Assembly (NCBI GenBank): GCA_020438595.1
Contig: JAGQUI010000093.1
Coordinates: 1-8,830, forward strand
Source of the DNA: Propionibacteriaceae bacterium
Lineage (GTDB): Bacteria; Actinomycetota; Actinomycetes; Propionibacteriales; Propionibacteriaceae
Length of the DNA stretch: 8,830 nt
Direction of reading: 5' to 3'
The notes under the pieces are model-generated. The model was not told where the DNA came from, did no database searches, and saw nothing but the letters and a program-made list of their open reading frames with translations. The position numbers and the translations under genes were made by a program. This document shows, in pieces, positions 1 to 5,969 of the stretch. Within the stretch, counting starts at the first letter, position 1; every line of letters starts with the position of its first letter.

Positions 1-183
1 CAGCAGTCCTCCGTCGGGCAGGAAGGTCATCGCCCACGGCTCGTCGAACCGGTCCAGCTGCTCGACCACGAACGGACGGCCGGCCGTCGCCGGGACCGGC
101 GGGGACGCGGGCCGTGGTGCGACCGGCGCGGCGCAGCCCGCCAGGGCCACCAGGGCCAGCGTCAGCGTGAGCACGCGTCCCAT
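1..183 (-). CDS. Lipoprotein, probable PQQ-dependent sugar dehydrogenase-like (5' part only)
   Basis: The gene reads leftward off the window edge; the first 61 codons are visible and open throughout. The N-terminus has a short basic start (MGR), a hydrophobic stretch and the lipobox LAGC at residues 14-17, so the product is probably exported and lipid-anchored at Cys17. A proline/alanine-rich linker (about 18-35) follows. Then comes a segment reading VVEQLDRFDEPWAMTFLPDG, which matches the start of the beta-propeller in soluble aldose dehydrogenases (YliI/GSDH type: 'PWA-x-x-FLPDG'). Those enzymes oxidise sugars with PQQ. The catalytic part lies outside the window, so the function rests on this short motif alone; another beta-propeller lipoprotein is possible. 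The ATG at 183 is preceded by a TAGCCT box six bases upstream and has no Shine-Dalgarno sequence, suggesting leaderless translation. Confidence 0.65.
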   Translation of the reverse strand, partial: MGRVLTLTLALVALAGCAAPVAPRPASPPVPATAGRPFVVEQLDRFDEPWAMTFLPDGGLL

Positions 184-189
184 GTGCCG

Positions 190-195
190 AGGCTA
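190..195 (-). promoter_or_regulatory. -10 box of the lipoprotein gene (leaderless)
   Basis: On the minus strand the hexamer is TAGCCT (TANNNT type), ending six bases before the ATG at 183. This places the transcription start at or next to the start codon. No convincing -35 box is visible. The promoter would let the lipoprotein be expressed independently of the GAP-family gene that ends 49 bases upstream. Confidence 0.4.
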
Positions 196-232
196 CCCAC
201 GGTTCGAAACGCGCGCCCCGGGCCGCAGGGGA

Positions 233-910
233 TCAGAACACGCCGAGCTTGCCGAGCCCGAGCAGGAGCAGCGCTGTGCCGAGGACGAGCCCGAGCCCGG
301 CGAGGATCCAGCGGTGTTCCCGCGCCAGCCAGGCGTGCAGCGCTCCGGGCACGGAGTCGGGTCGCCGGGTTGCGACGAAGGGGACGATCGCGATCACGAT
401 CATCGGCGCCAGGCTGAGCAGCACGAACGCGACGAAGGTCAGCGACGCGGGAAGCCTGCCGAGGTCGCCCTCCTGGATCACCGCCACGGCGCCGAGGGTG
501 AACACCCACAGCCGCATCGAGGTCAGCACGGCTGCGATGCCGATGCCGAACGCGCGCCACGACGTCACCGTGTCCATCGCCCCGAACAGCCGGGTGATCC
601 CTTCGCCGGCGGCGCCGTGCAGGAAGATCGCCTCCGCAGCCATCGCGTAGAAGATGATCCCGGCGATCACCAGCACGGTGCCGGCGATGGTGGAACTGAT
701 GGCATGCGGTGCTCCGCGGTTCGCCCCGGACAGCAGGAGGCCGAAGACCAGCCCCTGCACCAGCTTGGTGACCACGAAGCCGGCCACGAACGCGACCGTC
801 TTGGCCCGGCCGCCCTCGGAGCGAAGCAGCAGCACCTCGGCGATCAGGAAGCTGGGGAGGACCAAGCCGGCCACGATCAACGGCGTCAGGGACGCCCACA
901 CGGCAGCCAT
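233..910 (-). CDS. GAP/Sap-family six-helix membrane protein
   Basis: The product has 225 residues and is almost entirely hydrophobic, with about six membrane segments (roughly 8-28, 38-60, 74-95, 120-145, 155-178, 200-220). The first helix is followed by LLLRSEGGRAKTVAFVAGF, and RLWVFTLGAVAVI lies near 133-145. This layout fits the actinobacterial GAP family (peptidoglycolipid/sulfolipid-addressing protein, PF11139), a branch of the LysE-like transporters. Family members have been linked to surface lipid export in mycobacteria; the substrate here is unknown. The ATG at 910 is chosen because the hydrophobic segment starts right after it and a TAGAGT box sits six bases upstream. The length is usual for the family. 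It is transcribed away from mntH and ends 49 bases before the lipoprotein gene. A LysE-type amino-acid exporter is the main alternative. Confidence 0.75.
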   Translation of the reverse strand: MAAVWASLTPLIVAGLVLPSFLIAEVLLLRSEGGRAKTVAFVAGFVVTKLVQGLVFGLLLSGANRGAPHAISSTIAGTVLVIAGIIFYAMAAEAIFLHGAAGEGITRLFGAMDTVTSWRAFGIGIAAVLTSMRLWVFTLGAVAVIQEGDLGRLPASLTFVAFVLLSLAPMIVIAIVPFVATRRPDSVPGALHAWLAREHRWILAGLGLVLGTALLLLGLGKLGVF

Positions 911-916
911 CCGGAC

Positions 917-922
917 ACTCTA
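917..922 (-). promoter_or_regulatory. -10 box of the GAP-family gene (leaderless)
   Basis: The minus-strand hexamer TAGAGT ends six bases before the ATG at 910, and no Shine-Dalgarno sequence lies between them. The geometry is the same as for the lipoprotein gene at 183. The -35 region is not recognisable. Confidence 0.45.
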
Positions 923-994
923 GCGAGGCGCCCGGCGGACTCCTCCCGTGCCAAGGGCTGGGCGGTCTGCGGGGTTCGGGGAACACCCGAGCAG

Positions 995-1012
995 AGTTCA
1001 GCTAGATTAACT
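995..1012. promoter_or_regulatory. Candidate MntR operator in the mntH promoter
   Basis: AGTTCAGCTAGATTAACT is an 18-base interrupted palindrome in which seven of nine base pairs match (AGTT at one end, AACT at the other, CTAG in the centre). Operators of the DtxR/IdeR/MntR family are AT-rich interrupted palindromes of about this length with TTAG/CTAA-like halves. The site overlaps the -10 box and ends three bases before the mntH ATG, so a bound repressor would block RNA polymerase. The regulator encoded by the second gene of the operon (2275-2967) is the obvious ligand. Assignment to MntR is inferred from context. Confidence 0.5.
1003..1008 (+). promoter_or_regulatory. -10 box of the mntH-mntR operon
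   Basis: TAGATT (TANNNT) ends seven bases before the ATG at 1016. There is no purine-rich Shine-Dalgarno between them, so the mRNA probably begins at the start codon. The -35 region, around 980-986, is weak, as expected for a promoter that is mainly repressor-controlled. Confidence 0.45.
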
Positions 1013-1015
1013 TTC

Positions 1016-2275
1016 ATGAAGGAAGGTGCCGTCGCGACGCCGGTCGCCGCTGCCGAGGCGGCCGGGCCGCGTCGACGCCGGTGGTCGTGGCTGTGGGGGC
1101 CGGCGTTCGTCGCCGCGATCGCCTACGTCGACCCCGGCAACGTCGCCGCGAACCTGACCGCCGGCGCCCGCTACGGCTACCTGCTGGTCTGGGTGCTGGT
1201 GGTGGCCAACGGCATGGCCGTGCTCGTCCAGTACCTGTCCGCCAAGACCGGGCTGGTCACCGGCTCCAGCCTGCCCGAACTCCTCGGCTCCCGAATGGGC
1301 CGGACGCCGCGCATCCTGTACTGGCTGCAGGGCGAGTTCGTCGTCGCTGCCACCGACCTGGCCGAGGTGCTCGGCGGCGCGATCGCCCTCGAGATCCTGT
1401 TCGGCGTCCCCCTCCTGCTCGGCGGGACGATCGTGGGGCTGGTCTCGATGCTCGTGCTGGCCGTCCAGACCCGGCGCGGGCAGCGTCCCTTCGAGTACGT
1501 GGTGATGGGCCTGTTGCTGGTGATCACGATCGGCTTCATGGCCGGGTTGTTCGTCTCCGGGGTGTCCTGGCCGGAGGCCGCCGCGGGCCTGGTGCCCCGG
1601 TTCGACGGCGGGGAGTCGGTGCTGCTGGCCGCCGGCATGCTCGGGGCCACGGTGATGCCGCACGCCATCTACGTCCACTCCGCGCTGGCCAGGGACCGGC
1701 ACGGGCACCGTCGGGACGAGCTGCACCGGGTGCTGCGCGCGACCCGCTGGGACGTGGTGGCCTCGATGGTGGTGGCGGGAGCGGTGAACATCGCCATGCT
1801 GCTGCTCGCGGCGGGCAACCTGCAGGGCATCGGCGGCACAGACTCCATCCAGGGCGCCCACGACGCGATCAGCAACGCCCTCGGCCCGACCGTCGGCGTG
1901 CTGTTCGGCATCGGGCTGCTCGCGTCCGGCCTGGCGTCCACCTCGGTGGGCTGCTACGCCGGTGCCACGATCATGTCCGGCCTGCTCAAGGTCCGCGTCC
2001 CGATGCTCGTCCGGCGCGCGATCACGCTGGTCCCCGCGCTGGTGATCCTCGCTCTCGGCGTGAACCCCACCTGGGCGCTCGTGCTCAGCCAGGTGCTGCT
2101 CAGCCTCGGCATCCCCTTCGCGCTGATCCCGCTGGTCCGGCTCAGCAGCAACCGCGAATTGATGGGACGCTACGCGAACTCGACCCTGCTGCGCGTCGTC
2201 GCCTGGGTCGTCGTCGCGCTGATCGCACTGCTCAACGTGCTGCTGATCGTGCTCACCGTCACCGGATCCGCCTGA
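1016..2275 (+). CDS. mntH: NRAMP-family Mn2+/Fe2+ transporter MntH
   Basis: This 419-residue integral membrane protein belongs to the NRAMP family, which imports Mn2+ (and Fe2+) across the cytoplasmic membrane with protons. The metal-site motif of helix 1, DPGN, is at residues 39-42. The helix 6 motif ATVMPH is at 211-216, with Ala211 and Met214 in the metal-liganding positions, followed by the family's typical HSAL. About 11 hydrophobic segments fit the family fold, and the length is normal. The frame is open far upstream, but residues encoded before 1016 are low-complexity and not membrane-like. The ATG at 1016 directly precedes a short basic tail (RRRRW) and helix 1, and a promoter box lies just before it. 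The stop overlaps the start of mntR by one base (TGATG), indicating co-transcription and translational coupling. A palindrome at 995-1012 suggests repression by MntR when manganese is plentiful. Confidence 0.93.
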   Translation: MKEGAVATPVAAAEAAGPRRRRWSWLWGPAFVAAIAYVDPGNVAANLTAGARYGYLLVWVLVVANGMAVLVQYLSAKTGLVTGSSLPELLGSRMGRTPRILYWLQGEFVVAATDLAEVLGGAIALEILFGVPLLLGGTIVGLVSMLVLAVQTRRGQRPFEYVVMGLLLVITIGFMAGLFVSGVSWPEAAAGLVPRFDGGESVLLAAGMLGATVMPHAIYVHSALARDRHGHRRDELHRVLRATRWDVVASMVVAGAVNIAMLLLAAGNLQGIGGTDSIQGAHDAISNALGPTVGVLFGIGLLASGLASTSVGCYAGATIMSGLLKVRVPMLVRRAITLVPALVILALGVNPTWALVLSQVLLSLGIPFALIPLVRLSSNRELMGRYANSTLLRVVAWVVVALIALLNVLLIVLTVTGSA

Positions 2276-2967
2276 TGGACGCCGACGACCTCACCCCGGT
2301 CGCGCAGGACTACCTGAAGGTGATCTGGTCGGCGGTCGAGTGGGGCGAACCGCCGATCACCACCAAGGCCCTCGCGGAGCGCTTCGCCACCAGCCAGGCG
2401 AACGTCTCCGGCACGATGCGCCGGCTGCAGGCGCAGGGCCTGGTCACCTACGAGCCGTACCGGCCGGTCGTGCTCACCGACCTCGGCGAGCGGCTGGCGG
2501 TGGGCATGGTGCGCCGGCACCGCCTGATCGAGACGTTCCTGGCCCAGGTGCTGGGCTACGGCTGGGAGGAGGTGCACGACGATGCCGAGCGGCTCGAGCA
2601 CGCGGCGTCCGAGCGCTTCCTGGCCCGGATCGACGCCATCCTCGACCACCCCAGGACGGATCCCCACGGCGACCCGATCCCGACCGCGGACGGACGCTGG
2701 GTGCCGCAGTCGGACGCCCTGCGGCTGGCGGACGCCGGGCCGGGCGGCTATCGCGTGTCCCGCGTCGACGACTCCGACCCCGACCTGCTGGGCCGGCTGC
2801 GGCGGCTGCTGATCACTCCCGGTGCGACGCTGTGGGTCAGCGAAGGGACGCCCGGGTACCGACGTGCGGACGGCACCCCGCTCGACCTCGGCACTGACGC
2901 CCTCGCCGCGATCCGGGTCCGGCCGGAAAGGGGTCCCGCTGCCGGTCCGGGGCCCGTGCCACACTGA
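2275..2967 (+). CDS. mntR: DtxR-family metal-dependent regulator, MntR type
   Basis: The product has 230 residues. An N-terminal winged helix-turn-helix (about 7-72) includes TTKALAERFATSQANVSGTM. A dimerisation and metal-binding domain (about 73-125) follows, then a C-terminal part (about 145-216) like the SH3/FeoA domain of DtxR. Metal ligands can be read by alignment with DtxR and MntR: Asp12 in QDYLKVIW (where DtxR has Met10 and MntR has Asp8), His82, Glu86, His101, Glu105 (Cys102 in DtxR, Glu99 in MntR), Glu108 and His109. Asp12 plus Glu105 is the MntR-like pattern and argues for manganese rather than iron sensing. The ATG overlaps the mntH stop codon. The expected role is repression of mntH, and therefore of itself, when Mn2+-bound. 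The last 15 residues are Pro/Gly-rich and probably disordered. Confidence 0.88.
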   Translation: MDADDLTPVAQDYLKVIWSAVEWGEPPITTKALAERFATSQANVSGTMRRLQAQGLVTYEPYRPVVLTDLGERLAVGMVRRHRLIETFLAQVLGYGWEEVHDDAERLEHAASERFLARIDAILDHPRTDPHGDPIPTADGRWVPQSDALRLADAGPGGYRVSRVDDSDPDLLGRLRRLLITPGATLWVSEGTPGYRRADGTPLDLGTDALAAIRVRPERGPAAGPGPVPH

Positions 2968-2970
2968 GCC

Positions 2971-3471
2971 ATGCACTTGCCTCCGTGGCCCAGCCGCCTG
3001 CTGATGCCGCTGGCCGTGCTCGCGTTCTACTTCCTGGTGCCGGTGGGCGGCGGCGGGCCGATCGGCACGATCTTCGGTGTCCTCGTCGCCGCGCTGTGCG
3101 TCGGGGTGGTCGCGGTCGTCATCGCGTCCGAGGTGCGCCGGGCACACCGAAAGCTGCAGCCGATCCACCTGCTGCTGGCCCTGGAGCTGATCCTGGTCGG
3201 CTTCGCGCTGGGCTACTACGTGCTCTGCGTCGGCCAGCCCGAGCAATTCGACGGCCTGCACACCCGGCTGGACGCCCTCTACTTCTCGCTGACCACCATG
3301 TCGACCGTGGGCTACGGCGACGTCAACGCGCAGGGCCAGACCGCCCGGCTCGTCGTCGCCGTGCAGCTGGCGTTCAACCTCATCTTCGTCGCGGCCCTGG
3401 TCGGGTTGTTCCAGGACCGCCTGCGGAACCGCGCGGAGCGGGAGATCGTCGACACCGATCCCGAGGGCTGA
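2971..3471 (+). CDS. Small two-pore-helix-type potassium channel (Ion_trans_2)
   Basis: The protein has 166 residues and four hydrophobic segments (about 9-27, 31-53, 66-88, 126-147). The last two flank a pore loop carrying TMSTVGYGDV at 110-118, whose TVGYGD (112-117) is the classic K+ selectivity filter. There is no RCK, cyclic-nucleotide or other regulatory domain; the C-terminus is a short charged tail. Family knowledge supports K+ conduction through a tetramer in the cytoplasmic membrane. The ATG at 2971 lies three bases after the mntR stop, so it is most likely the third gene of the mntH operon, although its Shine-Dalgarno is weak. Why a K+-type channel sits with manganese genes is unclear; it may balance charge or simply be read through. 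It converges with the DUF389 gene across only nine bases. Confidence 0.85.
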   Translation: MHLPPWPSRLLMPLAVLAFYFLVPVGGGGPIGTIFGVLVAALCVGVVAVVIASEVRRAHRKLQPIHLLLALELILVGFALGYYVLCVGQPEQFDGLHTRLDALYFSLTTMSTVGYGDVNAQGQTARLVVAVQLAFNLIFVAALVGLFQDRLRNRAEREIVDTDPEG

Positions 3472-3480
3472 TCGCGCCGC

Positions 3481-4500
3481 TCAGCGTTCGGCCGGCAGGT
3501 CCTTGCTGCCGCCGAGCACGAGGGTGACCTTCGCGTCGACGTCGGCGAGCCCAGCCTCGTCGAGCTGCTCGCGCAACCCGACCTCCCGGATGGTCGGCGG
3601 CGGCCCGAGCGCGACGATGATCAGGGTGTTCTCGCGGAAGGTGAGGTCACTGATCTGCCACCCCTGGGCCTCGGCCCATTCGGACGCCACCGGCGCGGCC
3701 CTGGCCAGGATCACCTGCTGCTGGGCGACCAGCCCGCTGCCGATGCCGAGGGGGATCGCCAGCACCAGCACCGACCCGATCACCGTGATCAGGGCACCCC
3801 GGCGGAACTCGCCCACGCGGACGTGCAGGTCGATCGCTGCCGTCCGGACCCGGTAGAGGATGAAGATGATGGTGCCGGTGGCGATGATCGCGGTGACGTT
3901 GGTGCCGAACAGCAGCAGCGCGCCGAGCGCCTGGCCGGGCGCGCCCGACTCCAGGGTCAGGCCAACCACGGCCAGCGGGGGCACCAGCGAGATCGCGATC
4001 GCCACGCCGGGCAGGGTGTCGGAGATGTCGGAGCGCACCATCGCGAACGCGCCGACGACTCCGGTCGCCAGGGCGGCCAGCAGGTCGATCAGCCGGGGGC
4101 TCACCCGCGCCGCGATCTGGGAGTTCGTCTCCGCCACCAGGCTGGCGTGGGAGGTCATGCCGAGCAGGAACGCGATCAGGACCACCGACGCCGCGCCGGC
4201 CAGCACGATGCCCAGGTTCTTCAGGAGCAGCCGCCGGTCCGCCAGCACCACGGACAGTGCCGTGCCCAGGATCGGCGTCATCAGCGGCGCGACGATCATG
4301 GCGCCGATCACGGTCGCGGTGGAGTCGGCCATCACGCCTGCGGTCGCGATCACCGAGGCCAGCAGGATCAGCACCCAGAACGACGACAGCTTCTGGCTGG
4401 CGGTCGACCCTTCGGTCAGCAGCAGCTTGGACATCATGCGGTCCACATCAGCGGTGGAGGCCCGGACCCGTCCGGTCGCCGCTGGCACGTCAGTGCTCAC
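3481..4500 (-). CDS. DUF389 family membrane protein
   Basis: The product has 339 residues. The signature DSTATVIGAMIVAPLMTPI lies at 59-77 and a second conserved block, ISLVPPLAVVG, at 170-180; both are typical of DUF389/TIGR00341 proteins. Six to seven membrane segments occupy about 40-255. A soluble alpha/beta C-terminal tail (about 256-339) ends in a hydrophobic strand-like VTLVLGG. The function of the family is not established. The start is taken as GTG at 4500, seven bases after the upstream CLC stop. The nearby ATG at 4512 runs into a stop after four codons, and starting at Met22 would only shorten the N-terminus slightly. The tight spacing suggests one operon with the CLC gene. Some DUF389 proteins carry a longer N-terminal domain; here that part is short. 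Confidence 0.82.
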   Translation of the reverse strand: MSTDVPAATGRVRASTADVDRMMSKLLLTEGSTASQKLSSFWVLILLASVIATAGVMADSTATVIGAMIVAPLMTPILGTALSVVLADRRLLLKNLGIVLAGAASVVLIAFLLGMTSHASLVAETNSQIAARVSPRLIDLLAALATGVVGAFAMVRSDISDTLPGVAIAISLVPPLAVVGLTLESGAPGQALGALLLFGTNVTAIIATGTIIFILYRVRTAAIDLHVRVGEFRRGALITVIGSVLVLAIPLGIGSGLVAQQQVILARAAPVASEWAEAQGWQISDLTFRENTLIIVALGPPPTIREVGLREQLDEAGLADVDAKVTLVLGGSKDLPAER

Positions 4501-4507
4501 GCGGTAA

Positions 4508-5797
4508 TCATGCCGCCGGGGAGGCTCCGGCGGGAGATGGCGCTCGGCTGTCGATCGCGAGTCGGGTGAGCAGGCCTACCACCGCACCGAGGATCGCCGG
4601 CGCGGTGACGGCCGGACCGGCGGCGAGGGTGAGCATCGTGGCGAGCAGTACGCCCGTGAACGGCAGCTTCATCGCACCCGCGGTCGCGGCGGCGATCGCC
4701 GTGGCGGCCATGGCGGGGACCGCGTCCACCCCGAGCGCCATGGAGGCCATCGCCGCCACCACCGCGCCGAGGGCGAGCGCCGGGAACATCGGCCCGCCCT
4801 TGAAGCCGCCGCCGAGGCAGGCCACGTAGCCGACGAACTTGCCGAGCAGGACCGCCGCGGCCACCCCGAACGACGAAAGGGTCAGATAGGCGCTCATCGA
4901 GGTCTGGCCGGCGAAGAGCACCATCTCGGGCGATTCCCCGGTGGCCAGCATCACCACGGCGGCGGCGCCGCCGGTGACGGTCGCCGCGGCCAGCAGGGTG
5001 GGCAGCTGCGCCCTGCGTCCGAACCCGGCCACCCTGCCGGCCAGTCGCTGGGCGAGTACGGCGATGCCGGCGACGACGACGGCGAGGACGACGCCGGCCA
5101 GCAGGTCGACGATCCGCACGCTCGGGTATGCCGGCAGCGACGTGAGCTGGAGCTGCACGTGACCCAGACCCGTCCACGGGCCCAGCCCCACCTGGAGCAG
5201 GTAGCCGCTGCCCAGGCCGGCCAGCGCGGGCACGAGGACCGCCGGCCGGGCGAGCTGGGTGCCCGCCGCGAGCGCCAGTTCGAGCAGCAGCACTGCGGTG
5301 ACCAGCGGGTTGCCCAGCACCGCTCCGGCGGCCGCCATCGCCCCCACCAGCGCGAGCACCGCCCGGGCCGGATGGCTCGTGCCCCGCACCAGCGCCATGC
5401 CCGAGGCGGTACCGATCGCCAGCAGTGGGGCCTCGGGGCCCAGCACCGCGCCGAAGCACAGGCTGGCCAGGGCGGCCAGCATCACCGAGACCACCTCGCG
5501 CGGGCCGATGTCCAGCCCGAGCCCGTCCAGTGGTCCGTGGCCGCCGTGGCCGGGCAGCTGGATCGCCGCCCAGGTGAGCAGCGCGCCGACGACCGGCAGC
5601 CCGAGGGCCATCCACCAGGTGATCCCGGGCAGGCCCAGGGCTTCGGGAAGGGTGTGCCAGATCAGGTGGGTGAGGTGGTGCTGCACCGCCACGAACGCGG
5701 ACGCACCCGCGCCGGCGAGCAGGCCCGCGGCCACTCCCCACAGGGTGAGCCGGCCGATGTCGCCGGCACGGGCCGGCGCGGTGTCCGCTGTGGTCAT
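4508..5797 (-). CDS. CLC-family anion channel/antiporter, divergent type
   Basis: This 429-residue polytopic protein has the CLC layout: GAVLGPEAPLLAIG at 116-129 (counterpart of G-K/R-E-G-P, with the external gating glutamate at Glu122), GNPLVTAVLLLELAL at 162-176, and GGGFKGGPMFPALALG at 329-344 (counterpart of GG-I-F-A-P). CLC proteins move Cl- or other anions as homodimers, either as channels or as H+ antiporters. The motifs are unusual. The GSGIP segment appears as GGHGP (85-89). The position of the internal proton glutamate (E203 of E. coli ClcA) is Leu174, next to a retained Glu173. No counterpart of Tyr445 is visible. The anion and coupling therefore cannot be assumed. The ATG at 5797 is supported by the purine-rich GAAGGGGAG just upstream and by the start of helix 1. 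The frame extends further upstream but that part is not protein-like. It probably forms an operon with DUF389 and diverges from the fluoride-riboswitch operon. Confidence 0.85.
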   Translation of the reverse strand: MTTADTAPARAGDIGRLTLWGVAAGLLAGAGASAFVAVQHHLTHLIWHTLPEALGLPGITWWMALGLPVVGALLTWAAIQLPGHGGHGPLDGLGLDIGPREVVSVMLAALASLCFGAVLGPEAPLLAIGTASGMALVRGTSHPARAVLALVGAMAAAGAVLGNPLVTAVLLLELALAAGTQLARPAVLVPALAGLGSGYLLQVGLGPWTGLGHVQLQLTSLPAYPSVRIVDLLAGVVLAVVVAGIAVLAQRLAGRVAGFGRRAQLPTLLAAATVTGGAAAVVMLATGESPEMVLFAGQTSMSAYLTLSSFGVAAAVLLGKFVGYVACLGGGFKGGPMFPALALGAVVAAMASMALGVDAVPAMAATAIAAATAGAMKLPFTGVLLATMLTLAAGPAVTAPAILGAVVGLLTRLAIDSRAPSPAGASPAA

Positions 5798-5822
5798 GGC
5801 TCCCCTTCGGCGATTGGGCAGC

Positions 5823-5828
5823 AAGCTA
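5823..5828 (-). promoter_or_regulatory. Candidate -10 box of the clc-DUF389 operon
   Basis: The minus-strand hexamer TAGCTT (TANNNT) lies 25 bases before the clc ATG. The start site would be near 5816, leaving a short leader that carries the Shine-Dalgarno. The palindrome at 5832-5844 sits immediately upstream, in the spacer region. The call rests on sequence only. Confidence 0.35.
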
Positions 5829-5831
5829 CCG

Positions 5832-5844
5832 CACGACGGTCGTG
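5832..5844. promoter_or_regulatory. 13-base palindrome between the divergent promoters
   Basis: CACGAC-G-GTCGTG has perfect six-base arms around one central base. It covers the expected -35 position of the riboswitch promoter and lies just upstream of the clc -10 box. A protein bound here could affect both divergent operons. Short palindromes are not rare in GC-rich DNA, so this is only a candidate operator. Confidence 0.3.
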
Positions 5845-5854
5845 AGCGGTGGGT

Positions 5855-5860
5855 TAGGGT
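5855..5860 (+). promoter_or_regulatory. -10 box of the fluoride-riboswitch operon
   Basis: TAGGGT (TANNNT) would place the transcription start near 5867, right at the 5' edge of the riboswitch aptamer that begins at about 5868. That placement supports both calls. The -35 sequence is poor. Confidence 0.45.
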
Positions 5861-5866
5861 GAGCCG

Positions 5867-5924
5867 CAGGCGATGGATCCCGCCCGGGCTCGTCCCGAAC
5901 CGCCGGCCGGCTGATGGTTCCTGT
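5867..5924 (+). ncRNA. Fluoride riboswitch (crcB motif)
   Basis: The region contains the conserved blocks of the crcB RNA in order. GGCG at 5869-5872 pairs with CGCC at 5881-5884, enclosing the loop AUGGAUCC. An optional hairpin CGGG/CCCG follows (5885-5888 with 5894-5897), then AACCGCC at 5898-5904, a short stem GCC/GGC (5902-5904 with 5909-5911), and GCUGAUGG at 5910-5917 followed by UUCC. The pseudoknot between loop GGAUCC (5875-5880) and tail GGUUCC (5916-5921) forms five pairs with one U-U mismatch. These RNAs bind fluoride through Mg2+ and turn on fluoride-resistance genes. The two crcB genes downstream in the same operon strongly support the call. The mismatch in the pseudoknot is the only weak point. 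Confidence 0.88.
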
Positions 5925-5964
5925 GGTCGCCGTGGGCGCCCCCGCACGCGCCCGCCGGAGGAGG
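5918..5964 (+). promoter_or_regulatory. Probable expression platform and ribosome binding site
   Basis: After the aptamer comes a strong hairpin, GGGCGC (5934-5939) with GCGCCC (5948-5953), then the Shine-Dalgarno GGAGGAGG (5957-5964), five bases before the usp ATG. The aptamer tail UUCCU (5918-5922) can pair with AGGAG (5959-5963). Without fluoride that pairing could hide the ribosome site, and with fluoride the tail is held in the pseudoknot. There is no U-tract after the hairpin, so translational rather than intrinsic-terminator control is inferred. Confidence 0.45.
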
Positions 5965-5969
5965 TCGAC

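Noticed and set aside
167..1015. Long open frame upstream of and continuous with mntH on the plus strand
   Set aside because: It is antisense to the GAP-family gene, the translation is low-complexity Asp/Glu/Arg/Gln-rich sequence, and the real mntH start at 1016 has its own promoter.
911..1015. Manganese riboswitch (yybP-ykoY) upstream of mntH
   Set aside because: The region is only about 105 bases, the transcript appears leaderless, and none of the conserved loops of that RNA are seen.
1177..1941. Minus-strand open frames across mntH
   Set aside because: They are antisense shadows of a well-supported gene, caused by high GC; they show no domain or membrane pattern.
5934..5953. Hairpin after the riboswitch as an intrinsic terminator
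   Set aside because: No T-run follows; the Shine-Dalgarno comes immediately after, so translational control fits better.
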